From Chloracidobacterium sp. (GTDB taxonomy: Bacteria > Acidobacteriota > Blastocatellia > Pyrinomonadales > Pyrinomonadaceae): a stretch of DNA of 64,000 bases. The stretch spans positions 2,170,001 to 2,234,000 of the forward strand of contig JADJXP010000002.1 in the NCBI GenBank assembly GCA_016715795.1, written 5' to 3'. Below the pieces are notes generated by a model that did not search any database, was not told the origin of the DNA, and saw only the letters and a program-made list of their open reading frames with translations. The position numbers were made by a program, and so were the translations under genes. Each line of letters begins with the position of its first letter. Within the stretch, counting starts at the first letter, position 1. This document shows, piece after piece, positions 32,500-41,330 of the stretch.

Positions 32500-34893
32500 G
32501 TGAAGACTGGGCACCTAAAAGTTACGCCACCGCCGCGAGTCTCGGCCGGCATGCATGCCGTTACGAATGCGCTCAGGCATGTGTTCGGCAAGATGGGCGT
32601 GGTTCGCGGCACGCGGGGCATGCTCAAGCTCAACCAGAAGGGCGGCGTCGATTGCCAGTCGTGCGCGTGGCCCGATCCGGACCGCCGAACGATCAATGAG
32701 TTCTGCGAGAACGGAGCGAAGGCGCTGGCTGACGAGGGGACGACACGGCGGATCGGGCGCGAGTTCTTTGCGGAGCACTCTGTAGCAGACCTTTCCGAGC
32801 AAACGGATTTTTGGCTCAACCAACAGGGCAGGCTGACCGAGCCGATGGTGCTTCGCGAGGGCGGGACGCACTATGAGCCGGTGTCGTGGGAAGCAGCGTA
32901 CGCGATCGTCGCCGAACATCTCAACTCGCTCGCGTCGCCCGACGAGGCCATCTTCTACACATCGGGCCGCACGTCGAATGAGGCAGCATTTATCTATCAA
33001 CTATTTGTGCGTCAGTTCGGGACGAACAACCTGCCGGACTGCTCGAACATGTGCCACGAATCGACAAGCGTCGCACTCGCTGAGTCGATCGGTTTGGGCA
33101 AGGCGACGATAAGGCTCGAAGATTTTGAGCGGACGGATCTTGTCATTGTCATCGGACAGAATCCGGGCACGAATGCACCGCGAATGCTCTCTTCGCTCGC
33201 CGCCGCCAAGGCCGCGGGAGCGAAGATGATCGCGATCAATCCGCTCGAGGAGGTCGGGCTCACAAGTTTTGTCGATCCAAATCCACAGCACGGCAACCCG
33301 TTGTCGGTGTTGGGCCTGCGGCCGGCAAAGCTCGCCGACCTGCATCTGCCGGTGCGGATAGGCGGCGACATGGCCGTCATCAAAGGCTTGATGAAATCGC
33401 TCCTCGAACGTGAACGAGCGGCACCGGGAACGGTGTTCGATCACGAGTTCATCAGCGGGAAAACCGAAGGTTACGATAGGTTCATCGCGACGCTCGATGC
33501 CACCTCCTGGGACGTCATCATCGAGGCGTCAGGGCTAGGACGTGCCGAGATCGACGAGGTAGCCGCGATGATCGCGGAGTCAGGTTCGTTCATCACCTGC
33601 TGGGCCATGGGTGTGACACAGCACACCGACGCGGTCGCAACCATTCAGGACATCGTAAATCTCCACCTGCTTCGTGGCGCCATCGGCCGGCCCGGAGCGG
33701 GGCTGTGTCCCGTCCGCGGCCATTCGAATGTGCAGGGCGACAGGACGATGGGCATTTGGGAGAGGATGAACCCCGTGTTTCGTAAGAATCTCGAACGCGA
33801 GTTTGGCTTTGAGACGCCGGAGCACGACGGGTTTGATACCGTTCAGTCAATCGCCGCGATGAGCGACGGGCGGGCACGAGTTTTCTTCGCGATGGGCGGC
33901 AATTTTGTCGCCGCCTCACCGGACACCGAGACGGTTGCCGCGGCTGTTGCGAATTGCGACCTAACGGTCCAGGTCATCACAAAGCTCAACCGCACGGCTC
34001 TGACCCCGGGCAAAACCTCGCTGATATTGCCCTGTCTTGGCCGGACAGAAATAGATCGGAGTGCGGACACTCTTGTCCGCATGGACGCCGCTTCGGCGTC
34101 CGATTCCGTAAGAATGGGTAAGGTGAGTGAAACCACAGCTCGAGTCGCCGGAGGAACCGGCGATGCGGACAAGAGTGTCCGCACTCCGACGGAGCAGTTC
34201 GTCTCCACTGAGAGCACAATGCTGAATGTGCAGATGTCGCGCGGCATCTATGAGCCGGGCTCGCCGCATTTGCGTAGCGAGGTTTGGATCGTCGCTCAGA
34301 TGGCGAAGGCAGTGTTGGGCGATAGGTCGAGCGTTGATTGGGACGCGATGTGCGGCGATTACGATCTCATTCGTGACGCGATCTCGCGCGTCGTGCCGGG
34401 CTGTGAGGATTATAACCGGCGCATTCGCGTGCCCGGCGGCTTTTATATGCCGAATCCGCCGAATGAGGGCCGGTTCCCGACACGGTCCGGAAAAGCCCTT
34501 TTCCGGCCGAGTGAGCTTTCAAAGATCGATCTGCCGCCGGGCCGGCTGCTGTTGACGACGATACGGTCGCACGACCAGTTCAATACAACGATCTACGGCC
34601 TCGATGATCGCTATCGCGGCATCGACGGCGGGCGGCATGTGCTGTTCATAGGTGAGGCCGATATCGCGAAATACGGCCTGACGGCCGGGCAAAACGTCGA
34701 TATCACGAGTCATTTTAGCGATCGCGAACGGTCGGTTTTTGGTTTCACGGTCGTGCCATATCGAATGCCGCCGGATTGCGTCGCGGCGTATTTTCCTGAG
34801 GCAAATCCGCTAATCCCGCTCGGCAGCACCGCAAAACGCAGCGGCACGCCGACATCGAAATGCGTGATCGTATCCGTCACGCCAAGCGTATGA
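32500..34893 (+). CDS. FdhF/YdeP-family molybdopterin oxidoreductase
   Basis: A 797-residue molybdopterin enzyme of the FdhF/YdeP type (oxidoreductase alpha subunit family). Cys52, Cys55 and Cys69 (DCQSCAWPDP, EFCENGAKA) form the N-terminal cluster motif. Other blocks are FYTSGRTSNEAAFIYQLFVR, DCSNMCHESTSVAL, DLVIVIGQNPGTNAPRM, RPGAGLCPVRGHSNVQGDRTMG and TIRSHDQFNTTIYG. The substrate may be formate, supported by fdhD and mobA neighbours, but YdeP-type enzymes can differ. GTG 32500 overlaps the stop of an eight-codon ATG leader (32477-32503). A 134-bp palindromic element adds about 44 residues after GRTEID. Confidence 0.92.
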   Translation: MKTGHLKVTPPPRVSAGMHAVTNALRHVFGKMGVVRGTRGMLKLNQKGGVDCQSCAWPDPDRRTINEFCENGAKALADEGTTRRIGREFFAEHSVADLSEQTDFWLNQQGRLTEPMVLREGGTHYEPVSWEAAYAIVAEHLNSLASPDEAIFYTSGRTSNEAAFIYQLFVRQFGTNNLPDCSNMCHESTSVALAESIGLGKATIRLEDFERTDLVIVIGQNPGTNAPRMLSSLAAAKAAGAKMIAINPLEEVGLTSFVDPNPQHGNPLSVLGLRPAKLADLHLPVRIGGDMAVIKGLMKSLLERERAAPGTVFDHEFISGKTEGYDRFIATLDATSWDVIIEASGLGRAEIDEVAAMIAESGSFITCWAMGVTQHTDAVATIQDIVNLHLLRGAIGRPGAGLCPVRGHSNVQGDRTMGIWERMNPVFRKNLEREFGFETPEHDGFDTVQSIAAMSDGRARVFFAMGGNFVAASPDTETVAAAVANCDLTVQVITKLNRTALTPGKTSLILPCLGRTEIDRSADTLVRMDAASASDSVRMGKVSETTARVAGGTGDADKSVRTPTEQFVSTESTMLNVQMSRGIYEPGSPHLRSEVWIVAQMAKAVLGDRSSVDWDAMCGDYDLIRDAISRVVPGCEDYNRRIRVPGGFYMPNPPNEGRFPTRSGKALFRPSELSKIDLPPGRLLLTTIRSHDQFNTTIYGLDDRYRGIDGGRHVLFIGEADIAKYGLTAGQNVDITSHFSDRERSVFGFTVVPYRMPPDCVAAYFPEANPLIPLGSTAKRSGTPTSKCVIVSVTPSV
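34056..34189. repeat. In-frame palindromic element within the oxidoreductase gene
   Basis: 34056-34082 and 34163-34189 are perfect 27-bp inverted copies (TCGGAGTGCGGACACTCTTG onward). Between them are two small stems, GACGCCG/CGGCGTC (34084-34100) and CGCCGG/CCGGCG (34146-34162). Translated in frame it gives RSADTLVRMDAASASDSVR and on to DKSVRTPT, between the family blocks GRTEID and EQFVSTES. The net length keeps the frame open. Confidence 0.9.
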
Positions 34894-35510
34894 TCGATCT
34901 CGAAAGTTTCATCCTGATCGGTGGCCGCTCGTCGCGGCTTGGTAAGGACAAGGCGTTCGTCGAGGTCGATGGCGTAACGTTGGCGGAACGAGCGGCGCGG
35001 ACAGTCGAGCAGGCATTTCCAGATGTTCACGTTACGTTCGTTGCCGGAGCCGGCTCGCAGTTTCCGCTCGATACTATTGCCGGGCTTGCCCGCCCAATGA
35101 TCGCCGATCTGCGGCCCGGCTTTGGTGCGTGGAGCGGGCTGCATGCGGCGTTGGCATATGCGCGAACGGAATGGGCGTTAGTGTTGGCGTGCGATTATCC
35201 GTTTGTGACGGACGAGCTATTGAGGTTTCTCGCCGGCTGCGCGTCCGACGGGCACGATGCCATCGTTGCGGTTCAACCGGACGGGAGGCTGCAGCCGCTT
35301 TGTGCGTTGTATCGCGTCGGGCCGATGCTCGCTGAGATCGAGGGACTGATGAATCGATGCCATTCTATGCCGCCGCTGGTCCAGTTTCTGGAGAGAGAGC
35401 AAACGCGACTCGTCGCGGCTGATGAGTATTCGGCAGCCGGCGATCCTAAGATGCTTTTTCTGAACATCAACACTCAAGACGACCTTGAGCGTGCGCGTGT
35501 GGCAAAATAG
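34890..35510 (+). CDS. mobA: Molybdenum cofactor guanylyltransferase
   Basis: Adds GMP to molybdopterin to make the guanine dinucleotide cofactor used by formate-dehydrogenase-type enzymes. 206 residues from ATG 34890, which overlaps the stop of the oxidoreductase (ATGA). Motifs are ILIGGRSSRLGKDKAFVEV (nucleotide loop, with GGRSSRLG), RPGFGAWSGLHAAL, LVLACDYPFVT (metal Asp) and QPLCALYR, ending with LNINTQDDLERAR. It completes an operon that makes and matures a molybdoenzyme. The usual LAGG start of the loop is LIGG here. Confidence 0.9.
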   Translation: MIDLESFILIGGRSSRLGKDKAFVEVDGVTLAERAARTVEQAFPDVHVTFVAGAGSQFPLDTIAGLARPMIADLRPGFGAWSGLHAALAYARTEWALVLACDYPFVTDELLRFLAGCASDGHDAIVAVQPDGRLQPLCALYRVGPMLAEIEGLMNRCHSMPPLVQFLEREQTRLVAADEYSAAGDPKMLFLNINTQDDLERARVAK

Positions 35511-35515
35511 ACTTT

Positions 35516-36907
35516 GTGGACATCTGGCCTGACAAGTTTCGCGAGGAGTGCGGCATATTCGGCATATTTGGCCATGCCGAGGCGTCAACGCTGACGCAGC
35601 TTGGGCTGTTTGCCCTGCAGCATCGCGGCCAGGAGGCGTGCGGCATCGTATCGGCGGACGGCGATGACCTGATCCAGCAGCGCGGGATCGGACTGATCGC
35701 CGACGTGCTGAATCCCGAGGTGCTGACCAAATTGCCCGGCACGGCGGCGATCGGGCATACGCGATATTCGACCGCGGGCAAGAACACGATCAAGGAAGTT
35801 CAGCCGTTTCGCGTGAAATGCCAGCATGGACTGATCGCGGTATGTCATAACGGCAACCTGCCGTTTGCCGAGGCCCGCCGCCGCGAATTGGAAAAGGACG
35901 GCGCGATATTCTCATCTACGTCTGATACCGAGACCATCCTGCACGGCATCGCTCGAACGAAGGCCACGAACGCCGTGGAGGCGATAAAGAAAGTCCTCGC
36001 CGAGACCGAAGGCGCATTTTCACTGCTTTTCCTGACGACCGATGCGTTGATCGCGGTGCGTGATGCACGCGGATTCAGGCCGCTGGTGCTGGGCAAATAT
36101 CAGGATGCGTGGTGCGTGGCTAGCGAGACGTGTGCATTTGACCTCATCGACGCGGAATACGTTCGGGAGGTCGAGCCGGGCGAGATGGTGATCATTGACT
36201 GGCGCGGGCTGCATTCATCAATGCCGTTTGAGCAGAAGCAGCATGCGGTATGCACGTTTGAGCATGTGTATTTTTCGCGGCCGGACTCGATCATTTTTGG
36301 CCGCTCGGTGAATCAGTCGCGGCATATGATGGGCAGGCATCTCGCGGTCGAGCATCCCGCGGACGCCGACATTGTTGTCCCTGTGCCCGATTCGGGCGTG
36401 GCCGCGGCTATCGGCTATTCTGCCCAGTCCAGCATACCGTTTCGGCAGGCGATAATTCGCAATCATTATGTCGGCCGCACGTTTATTGAGCCCACGCAGA
36501 ACATCCGTTCGTTTGGCGTCAGGCTCAAGCTCAATCCGATCAAGGACCTCATCAACGGCCGCCGCGTGGTGTTGGTGGATGATTCGATAGTGCGCGGCAC
36601 GACCTCGAAAAAGATCGTCCAGATGGTCCGCGAGGCCGGCGCGGCCGAGGTTCACATGCGCGTTTCGTGCCCGCCGACCACGCATTCCTGTTACTACGGC
36701 GTCGATACGCCCGACCGCGATCAGCTTATCGCCTCGCACACGCCCGTGGACGAGATCTGTCGCCAGATCGGTGCCGACAGCCTCGGCTACCTGTCATTGA
36801 CGGGCCTGCTCCAATCGATCGGCCTCGATCCGGCAGCGACCTGCTCGGCGTGCTGGACCGGCAAATACCCCACGCTGATCGCAAACAGCGAAAGCGCCGC
36901 AAGCTGA
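35516..36907 (+). CDS. purF: Amidophosphoribosyltransferase
   Basis: First enzyme of de novo purine synthesis: PRPP and glutamine to phosphoribosylamine. 463 residues starting at GTG 35516. An 11-residue propeptide precedes nucleophile Cys12 (EECGIFGIFGH), as in the Bacillus-type enzyme. The glutaminase half has LQHRGQEACGI, GIGLIADVL, IGHTRYSTAG and CHNGNLPFA. The PRPP loop is VVLVDDSIVRGTTSKKIV. Cysteines in HAVCTFEHVYF, RVSCPPTTHSCYYG and CSACWTG fit the [4Fe-4S] ligands of that type. It starts five bases after mobA. Confidence 0.97.
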   Translation: MDIWPDKFREECGIFGIFGHAEASTLTQLGLFALQHRGQEACGIVSADGDDLIQQRGIGLIADVLNPEVLTKLPGTAAIGHTRYSTAGKNTIKEVQPFRVKCQHGLIAVCHNGNLPFAEARRRELEKDGAIFSSTSDTETILHGIARTKATNAVEAIKKVLAETEGAFSLLFLTTDALIAVRDARGFRPLVLGKYQDAWCVASETCAFDLIDAEYVREVEPGEMVIIDWRGLHSSMPFEQKQHAVCTFEHVYFSRPDSIIFGRSVNQSRHMMGRHLAVEHPADADIVVPVPDSGVAAAIGYSAQSSIPFRQAIIRNHYVGRTFIEPTQNIRSFGVRLKLNPIKDLINGRRVVLVDDSIVRGTTSKKIVQMVREAGAAEVHMRVSCPPTTHSCYYGVDTPDRDQLIASHTPVDEICRQIGADSLGYLSLTGLLQSIGLDPAATCSACWTGKYPTLIANSESAAS

Positions 36908-36916
36908 GCCAGCGAC

Positions 36917-37732
36917 TTATTTCTTAATGTAAGGTTCGAGCAGCTTGAGCCATGATCGCTCGGCACGCTTGTGTTCCTCGCCGCAACGGACGGCACGGTC
37001 CGCCGGCAGGATATCCGGCTTGACCATCCACGCATTTTTCTTTTCGTTACTGCCGTAAACGAGGCATATCATGTCGTAGAATCGCGTTTTGCTGAATGAA
37101 TGTTCGTCCCAATAGACCATATCATTTGGGTCCTGGTCGCGGCTGGCGATCTCGAATTCAAGGGCAGCGTTGATCGTGCTCTGCGTGCCTTCGTCGGAGC
37201 CGTCAAGCATTAGGATCGTCGCTAGCTGATCGACAGCGTCTTCTTCTCGGCCGGTCGCGGGCAGCTCCCATACGTCGATCAGGCAATGGCCGAGCTCGTG
37301 AAAGAGCGTCTGCACCAGCGTGTCCTCGACCATCGAGTCAACCTTCTCCTGGTTCTCTTCGATCGTTTTGAATTCGGCCTCGTATTGTTCGAGCAGCTCG
37401 TAGCAAAAGGTGATCTCTGACGTGCTTGGGCTGTAAAACGCATTCGGCTCGCCACAGGCATCCATGTTGATATAGACGTCCTTTGGCATAGCGAGCAGGC
37501 CATTCAATTCGTCGACGATGCCCCGAAACACATCCTTGACCTCCTTGGGCATGTCCTTTTTCGGATCCTTCGCCTTGGTCTTTGGGGAAAAGCCTACCTT
37601 GAAATCGCCCTTATCGAGCGGATGTTTGGCCGGCGGTTTCGGAGTTGTTGCCGGCTGGCCTGCGGCCATTCCGACACCTGCAAACGTGAAAAAAGCTATA
37701 GCCGCGAATACGCGCGTGATCGTCAATTTCAT
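36917..37732 (-). CDS. Exported DUF4344 metallopeptidase
   Basis: A 271-residue exported protein, signal peptide ending AAGQ, of the DUF4344 putative metallopeptidase family. The zinc motif is HELGH (LFHELGHCLIDVWELPATGREEDAVDQ), where the downstream Glu residues in GREEDAVDQ are likely third ligands. Four cysteines (DACGEPNAF, ITFCYELL, DMICLVYG, AVRCGEEH) may form disulfides outside the cytoplasm. Target unknown. It converges with purF, nine bases from its stop. Confidence 0.85.
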   Translation of the reverse strand: MKLTITRVFAAIAFFTFAGVGMAAGQPATTPKPPAKHPLDKGDFKVGFSPKTKAKDPKKDMPKEVKDVFRGIVDELNGLLAMPKDVYINMDACGEPNAFYSPSTSEITFCYELLEQYEAEFKTIEENQEKVDSMVEDTLVQTLFHELGHCLIDVWELPATGREEDAVDQLATILMLDGSDEGTQSTINAALEFEIASRDQDPNDMVYWDEHSFSKTRFYDMICLVYGSNEKKNAWMVKPDILPADRAVRCGEEHKRAERSWLKLLEPYIKK

Positions 37733-37820
37733 TGTTATGAAGTTCCCCGATTGAATGGATATTTCCGAGCGAGTATAAGCCAGTTTGGTGCTCTAACGCA
37801 ATAGAGCGTAAAGGCCACTT

Positions 37821-39212
37821 TCAATTGATATCGAGGATGAGCGGCGTGGCCACGCCTGAGCGTTTGGAGAGGATATTTATCACAAAAAGGTCACCTGGCA
37901 GGTTCGAGAATGAGATGTCGCCGTTGAGGCGAACATGTGCATAACGGCGTTCGAGAGTTGTCGGGTGGATCAGTTCGACAATGGCGCCGGCGAAGCGGCT
38001 TTTCGGACCGGTGACAAAGCCACTCAGCACAAAACTGCCGACGGCGGTGCCGCTTGACGCATTCGTGTCGTGGGCACCCACATCGATATTTGCATTGAAC
38101 GGATTTCGGCGAAATCGGCGCTGGTCGAGTCGGCCGTTTGGTATCGGGACTCCGGGAAGCGTCGGACACTCTGCGGTCCTAACACAGGCGTTGCCGTTAA
38201 GGATCGCCGGGCTGCCCGTGAGCGGTGCGAACGTGTCCGTCTGGCCGCCGTTGTCTGAGAGCGGGCCGAGCATTGGATCAATGATATCGTTGTTGCTGAC
38301 CTGATCGCCGTTCACGCCATTGACAAAGCCCGTGCTGCCATTGGCGGCAGTGACGATATTATTCCCGCCCGACACGAATGCCCCTTGCAGGCTGTTGCCG
38401 AGCGCCGAATCGCGGCCGATGATGGTGTTGATTACGCGGACCGCGCCCTGGCCGACGTTCTGGATGCTGTTGACTGCCTGCGTGCCGGTGTTTTCGACAA
38501 ACGTGTTATTGGCGAGCATCAGGATGCCTTCGTTGTAGATCGCTCCGGCGGCCGGGGCAGTGTTGCCGGTGATCGTTGAGTTGGCGATCGTCATTTCGTG
38601 GCCGCTGCCGCTGTTTACAATCCCGCCGCCGATGGGGCTGCCGATATTCGAATCGATCAGGCAGCGATAAATGCTCGTTCTGCCCGAAGAAAAGACGCCG
38701 CCGCCCATGCCCGTATTGCCCGTCACGCGCGCATCATACAGCCCCAGCACGCCATTGGTCTCGACAAAAATGCCGCCGCCAAAAAGGCCGTTGCCATTCT
38801 GGATCGTAAGCCCTCGAATATTGACCGACACCGGTGCCTGCGGAATGTGAAAGATTCGAAAATTCGGCGCTCCCGCAGCTCGCCGCACCGTCAGCCGCCT
38901 CGCTCCGGGACCTACGATGTCGAGGTTCTGCGTCAGGCTCAGCTCGCCAAGCGTCAGATCGATCACGGCCGTCGGCCCGAGGTCAAAAATGATCGCGTCG
39001 CGGGTCGTGCCGGCATTCGCTTCTTCGATCGCCGCGCGCAAAGAGCACTGCCCGCCCGTATCCGCGCAACTACGGTCGCCCGGCTGCACATCATGTGTAT
39101 CGCCGGAATTGTTGACGATCAACAGCAGGCCGGTAACGTCCTGAGCGGCGGCCGACGAGCAGCAGAATCCGAGGACGGCTAACCCGAGCCTGAGCAGATA
39201 TATGACCTTCAT
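37821..39212 (-). CDS. Exported CSLREA/beta-helix repeat protein
   Basis: A 463-residue secreted protein. Signal peptide (MKVIYLLRLGLAVLGF, ending SAAAQ). A CSLREA-type motif is at GGQCSLRAAIEEANA, then AIIFDLGPTAVIDLTLGELSLT, then right-handed beta-helix rungs rich in Asn and Gly (GGIVNSGSGHEMTIANSTITGNT) and a choice-of-anchor-like end (SDNGGQTDTFAPLTGSPAI). The final 80 residues are a beta-sandwich-like tail (FVLSGFVTGPKSRFAGAIVEL). No enzyme residues are evident; surface adhesion or matrix binding is likely. ATG 39212 is chosen for the signal peptide, although the frame is open to 39293. Paralog of the next gene. Confidence 0.85.
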   Translation of the reverse strand: MKVIYLLRLGLAVLGFCCSSAAAQDVTGLLLIVNNSGDTHDVQPGDRSCADTGGQCSLRAAIEEANAGTTRDAIIFDLGPTAVIDLTLGELSLTQNLDIVGPGARRLTVRRAAGAPNFRIFHIPQAPVSVNIRGLTIQNGNGLFGGGIFVETNGVLGLYDARVTGNTGMGGGVFSSGRTSIYRCLIDSNIGSPIGGGIVNSGSGHEMTIANSTITGNTAPAAGAIYNEGILMLANNTFVENTGTQAVNSIQNVGQGAVRVINTIIGRDSALGNSLQGAFVSGGNNIVTAANGSTGFVNGVNGDQVSNNDIIDPMLGPLSDNGGQTDTFAPLTGSPAILNGNACVRTAECPTLPGVPIPNGRLDQRRFRRNPFNANIDVGAHDTNASSGTAVGSFVLSGFVTGPKSRFAGAIVELIHPTTLERRYAHVRLNGDISFSNLPGDLFVINILSKRSGVATPLILDIN

Positions 39213-39318
39213 TACGGTCGTTTGATGCGGCATTCCGATAATGGTTGATCGCATCGCATCGCGAATCGATGGTCGCAACTCAAAGAGCGACACAAGGCCC
39301 CAACGGCGGAAGGCTTGG

Positions 39319-40722
39319 TCAATAGGTATGGTTCCAATTTAGCGACCGAAAGATGGAATAACCGATATTGCGTTTTGTGCGGACGTCGATCAGGTAATGG
39401 CTACCCTCATCCATCGGAATGGGGGCGGTACCAAGGCCGGGAACCACAAAGAAGCTTCGCTCCTCAAGAGTCTCGACATCCGTCACGATAACGCGTGAAT
39501 ATGCCAAACTCGCGGGCGACTGGCCATAGAAGCGCGGTGAGGCCACAGCGGTGTTGGGCCCGGAGCCAAATTCGTACGAACCGATATCAACGTTCAAACC
39601 GGCCCCTCGCTTGGCTCCGCGCTGGTCGTAATAAAGGTCAAAATAGTATCCCATCGATCCGCAACCGGATCCTCCGGTCGTCACGCACGGGTGACCGGCC
39701 TCGATCGCGGGACTGCCGGGCATCAGAGCTATCGAGTCAAGCTGTCCGCCATTGTTCGCGAGTGGGGCAAGCATCGGATCGAGCGAGTTGTTGGGACTCG
39801 TTATGTCCGACGACGTCCATCCACCGCTGCCAGAGGTGTTTGTCACAAGATTGTCACCCATCGAATCAAACTCGCCTTCGACCAGCGGCACGGATTGCCC
39901 GGTGTCGCGTCCAAATATCGTATTTATCGGGTACACGGTACCGCCGGTGTGATTCTTGATGCCGCTAGCGCCCGCCGTGGCGTGATTCCCTGAGATCGTG
40001 TTGTTCGCCATGGCGATCGTCCCGAGATTTGCGAGGCCGCCGCCGATCTGCGCGGAGTTATTCGTTACGGCTGCACTCATGATAGTGACGCCCATGCCCG
40101 AGCCAACAAAAATCCCGCCGCCTTGTCCGGTCGCGGTGTTCCCGTTCAGCAGGCACCTCTCGACGATCGTCGTGGTCATCGATATGCCGTCGCCTTGGAA
40201 AGCGATACCGGCCCCGAATTCTGCCCGGTTTCCGCTGATGGCGAGATCCTTGAGATCAACTCTTTTCGAGGCGAGGATGCCGCCACCGTTGGTGAACGAA
40301 TGCCCATTCGCGATCGTCATGCCCCTCAGAAAGGTGGGTGCTGCGAGATTGAAGATGCGAAAGCTCGGGAAATTCGGCGTTGTGTCCCGCATTATGGACA
40401 GCCGTCGCGCACCGCGCCCGAAGATGCCAATCTGGTTCGTGACCAGCAATTCGCCAATTGTTAATGTGATAACGGCTGGAACTGGTACGTCAAAGATAAT
40501 AGCGTCGGTCGCCGTCGTCGCATTCGCTTCCTCGAGGGCAGCACGCAGTGTGCATTTGCCGATTGCGTCGCGACATAGACCGTCGCCGGGTGCGGCGTCG
40601 TGAGAATCGCCGATGTCGTTGACGGTGATCACCGTGCCCTTATTTTGGCCGAAGACGGTTCCGCCGAAGCCGATGGTCAGCAGAACAAAAAGTGCCACCA
40701 ATACGCCGGTGTTGCCATTCAT
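39319..40722 (-). CDS. Exported CSLREA/beta-helix repeat protein (paralog)
   Basis: A 467-residue exported protein with the same layout as its downstream neighbour. It has a signal peptide ending TVFGQ, then KCTLRAALEEANATTATDAIIFDV, beta-helix rungs (GGGIFVGSGMGVTIMSAAVTNNSAQIGGG), LANNGGQLDSIALMPGSPAIEAGHPC, and a tail with two fold-like strands (SRVIVTDVETLEERSFFVVPG). The pair is a tandem duplication about 105 bases apart, reading away from ssrA. Role as above: likely surface attachment, without direct evidence. Confidence 0.85.
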   Translation of the reverse strand: MNGNTGVLVALFVLLTIGFGGTVFGQNKGTVITVNDIGDSHDAAPGDGLCRDAIGKCTLRAALEEANATTATDAIIFDVPVPAVITLTIGELLVTNQIGIFGRGARRLSIMRDTTPNFPSFRIFNLAAPTFLRGMTIANGHSFTNGGGILASKRVDLKDLAISGNRAEFGAGIAFQGDGISMTTTIVERCLLNGNTATGQGGGIFVGSGMGVTIMSAAVTNNSAQIGGGLANLGTIAMANNTISGNHATAGASGIKNHTGGTVYPINTIFGRDTGQSVPLVEGEFDSMGDNLVTNTSGSGGWTSSDITSPNNSLDPMLAPLANNGGQLDSIALMPGSPAIEAGHPCVTTGGSGCGSMGYYFDLYYDQRGAKRGAGLNVDIGSYEFGSGPNTAVASPRFYGQSPASLAYSRVIVTDVETLEERSFFVVPGLGTAPIPMDEGSHYLIDVRTKRNIGYSIFRSLNWNHTY

Positions 40723-40832
40723 ATTCGAGTAACCTCCGAATCCATTAGGCTAGAACCTGTCTGATAATTATATCACGCGAGTCAAGGGCATCTGATGTCA
40801 ACGTGATCCTTCCCATCTTCATCAAAATATCG

Positions 40833-40838
40833 TATACT
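40833..40838 (+). promoter_or_regulatory. Possible -10 element of ssrA
   Basis: TATACT lies 14 bases before the mature tmRNA 5' end, as expected for a short RNase P-removed leader. The -35 region (around 40810) is poor. Confidence 0.4.
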
Positions 40839-40851
40839 GACCTTCCCGCGT

Positions 40852-41227
40852 GGGGGCGACAGGCTTCGACAGGGGCTTGTATAGATCTTTGAATGCACGT
40901 CGGGCTTTGCACAGGTGAGCTCGTTAAAAACACTTGATGCGAAACAAATGCTAATCAAGAATTAGCTCTCGCTGCCTAATTAAACTAGGTCAAGCGATGT
41001 CTCGCCGGAAGTTGCGTCTCTTGCGACCGGCCGAGGCATAACACAGTAGAGGCTCGGGCCCGTTCACCGCCTGCGAACGGTGCCTTAAATTTAGTCAGGT
41101 TAGCCGCAGATGAGGTCTTGTTCGTTCATCTGCTCATAAGCGGCGAAACTTAAGTGAACGAACTAAACGTGTAGATTTCACTGGTCGCAACCTTTGGATG
41201 CGGGTTCGATTCCCGCCGCCTCCACCA
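40852..41227 (+). ncRNA. ssrA: Transfer-messenger RNA
   Basis: Frees stalled ribosomes by trans-translation with SmpB. The 376-base RNA begins GGGGGCGACAGGCTTCGACA and ends in the T-loop/acceptor GGTTCGATTCCCGCCGCCTCC plus encoded ACCA; a seven-pair acceptor stem (with one G-U) joins both ends. The tag frame ends in codons for ELALAA and stop TAA at 40977-40979. The resume codon is probably GAA at 40941, giving tag ETNANQELALAA after the charged Ala. GAA fits because A is at the -4 position as in E. coli. One-piece, not permuted. Confidence 0.96.
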
Positions 41228-41240
41228 ATTAACCTTCTCG

Positions 41241-41270
41241 AAACGCCGCCGGCTCGCCTGTGGCGTTTTT
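41241..41270 (+). terminator. Rho-independent terminator of ssrA
   Basis: AAACGCC (41241-41247) pairs with GGCGTTT (41262-41268), with the T-run TTTTT directly in the stem foot and beyond. Confidence 0.75.
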
Positions 41271-41330
41271 CATTTAATCGGTCTATACTGGCAATTACCC
41301 TACAAATTAGACGCGACGGGAGGACCTGCT

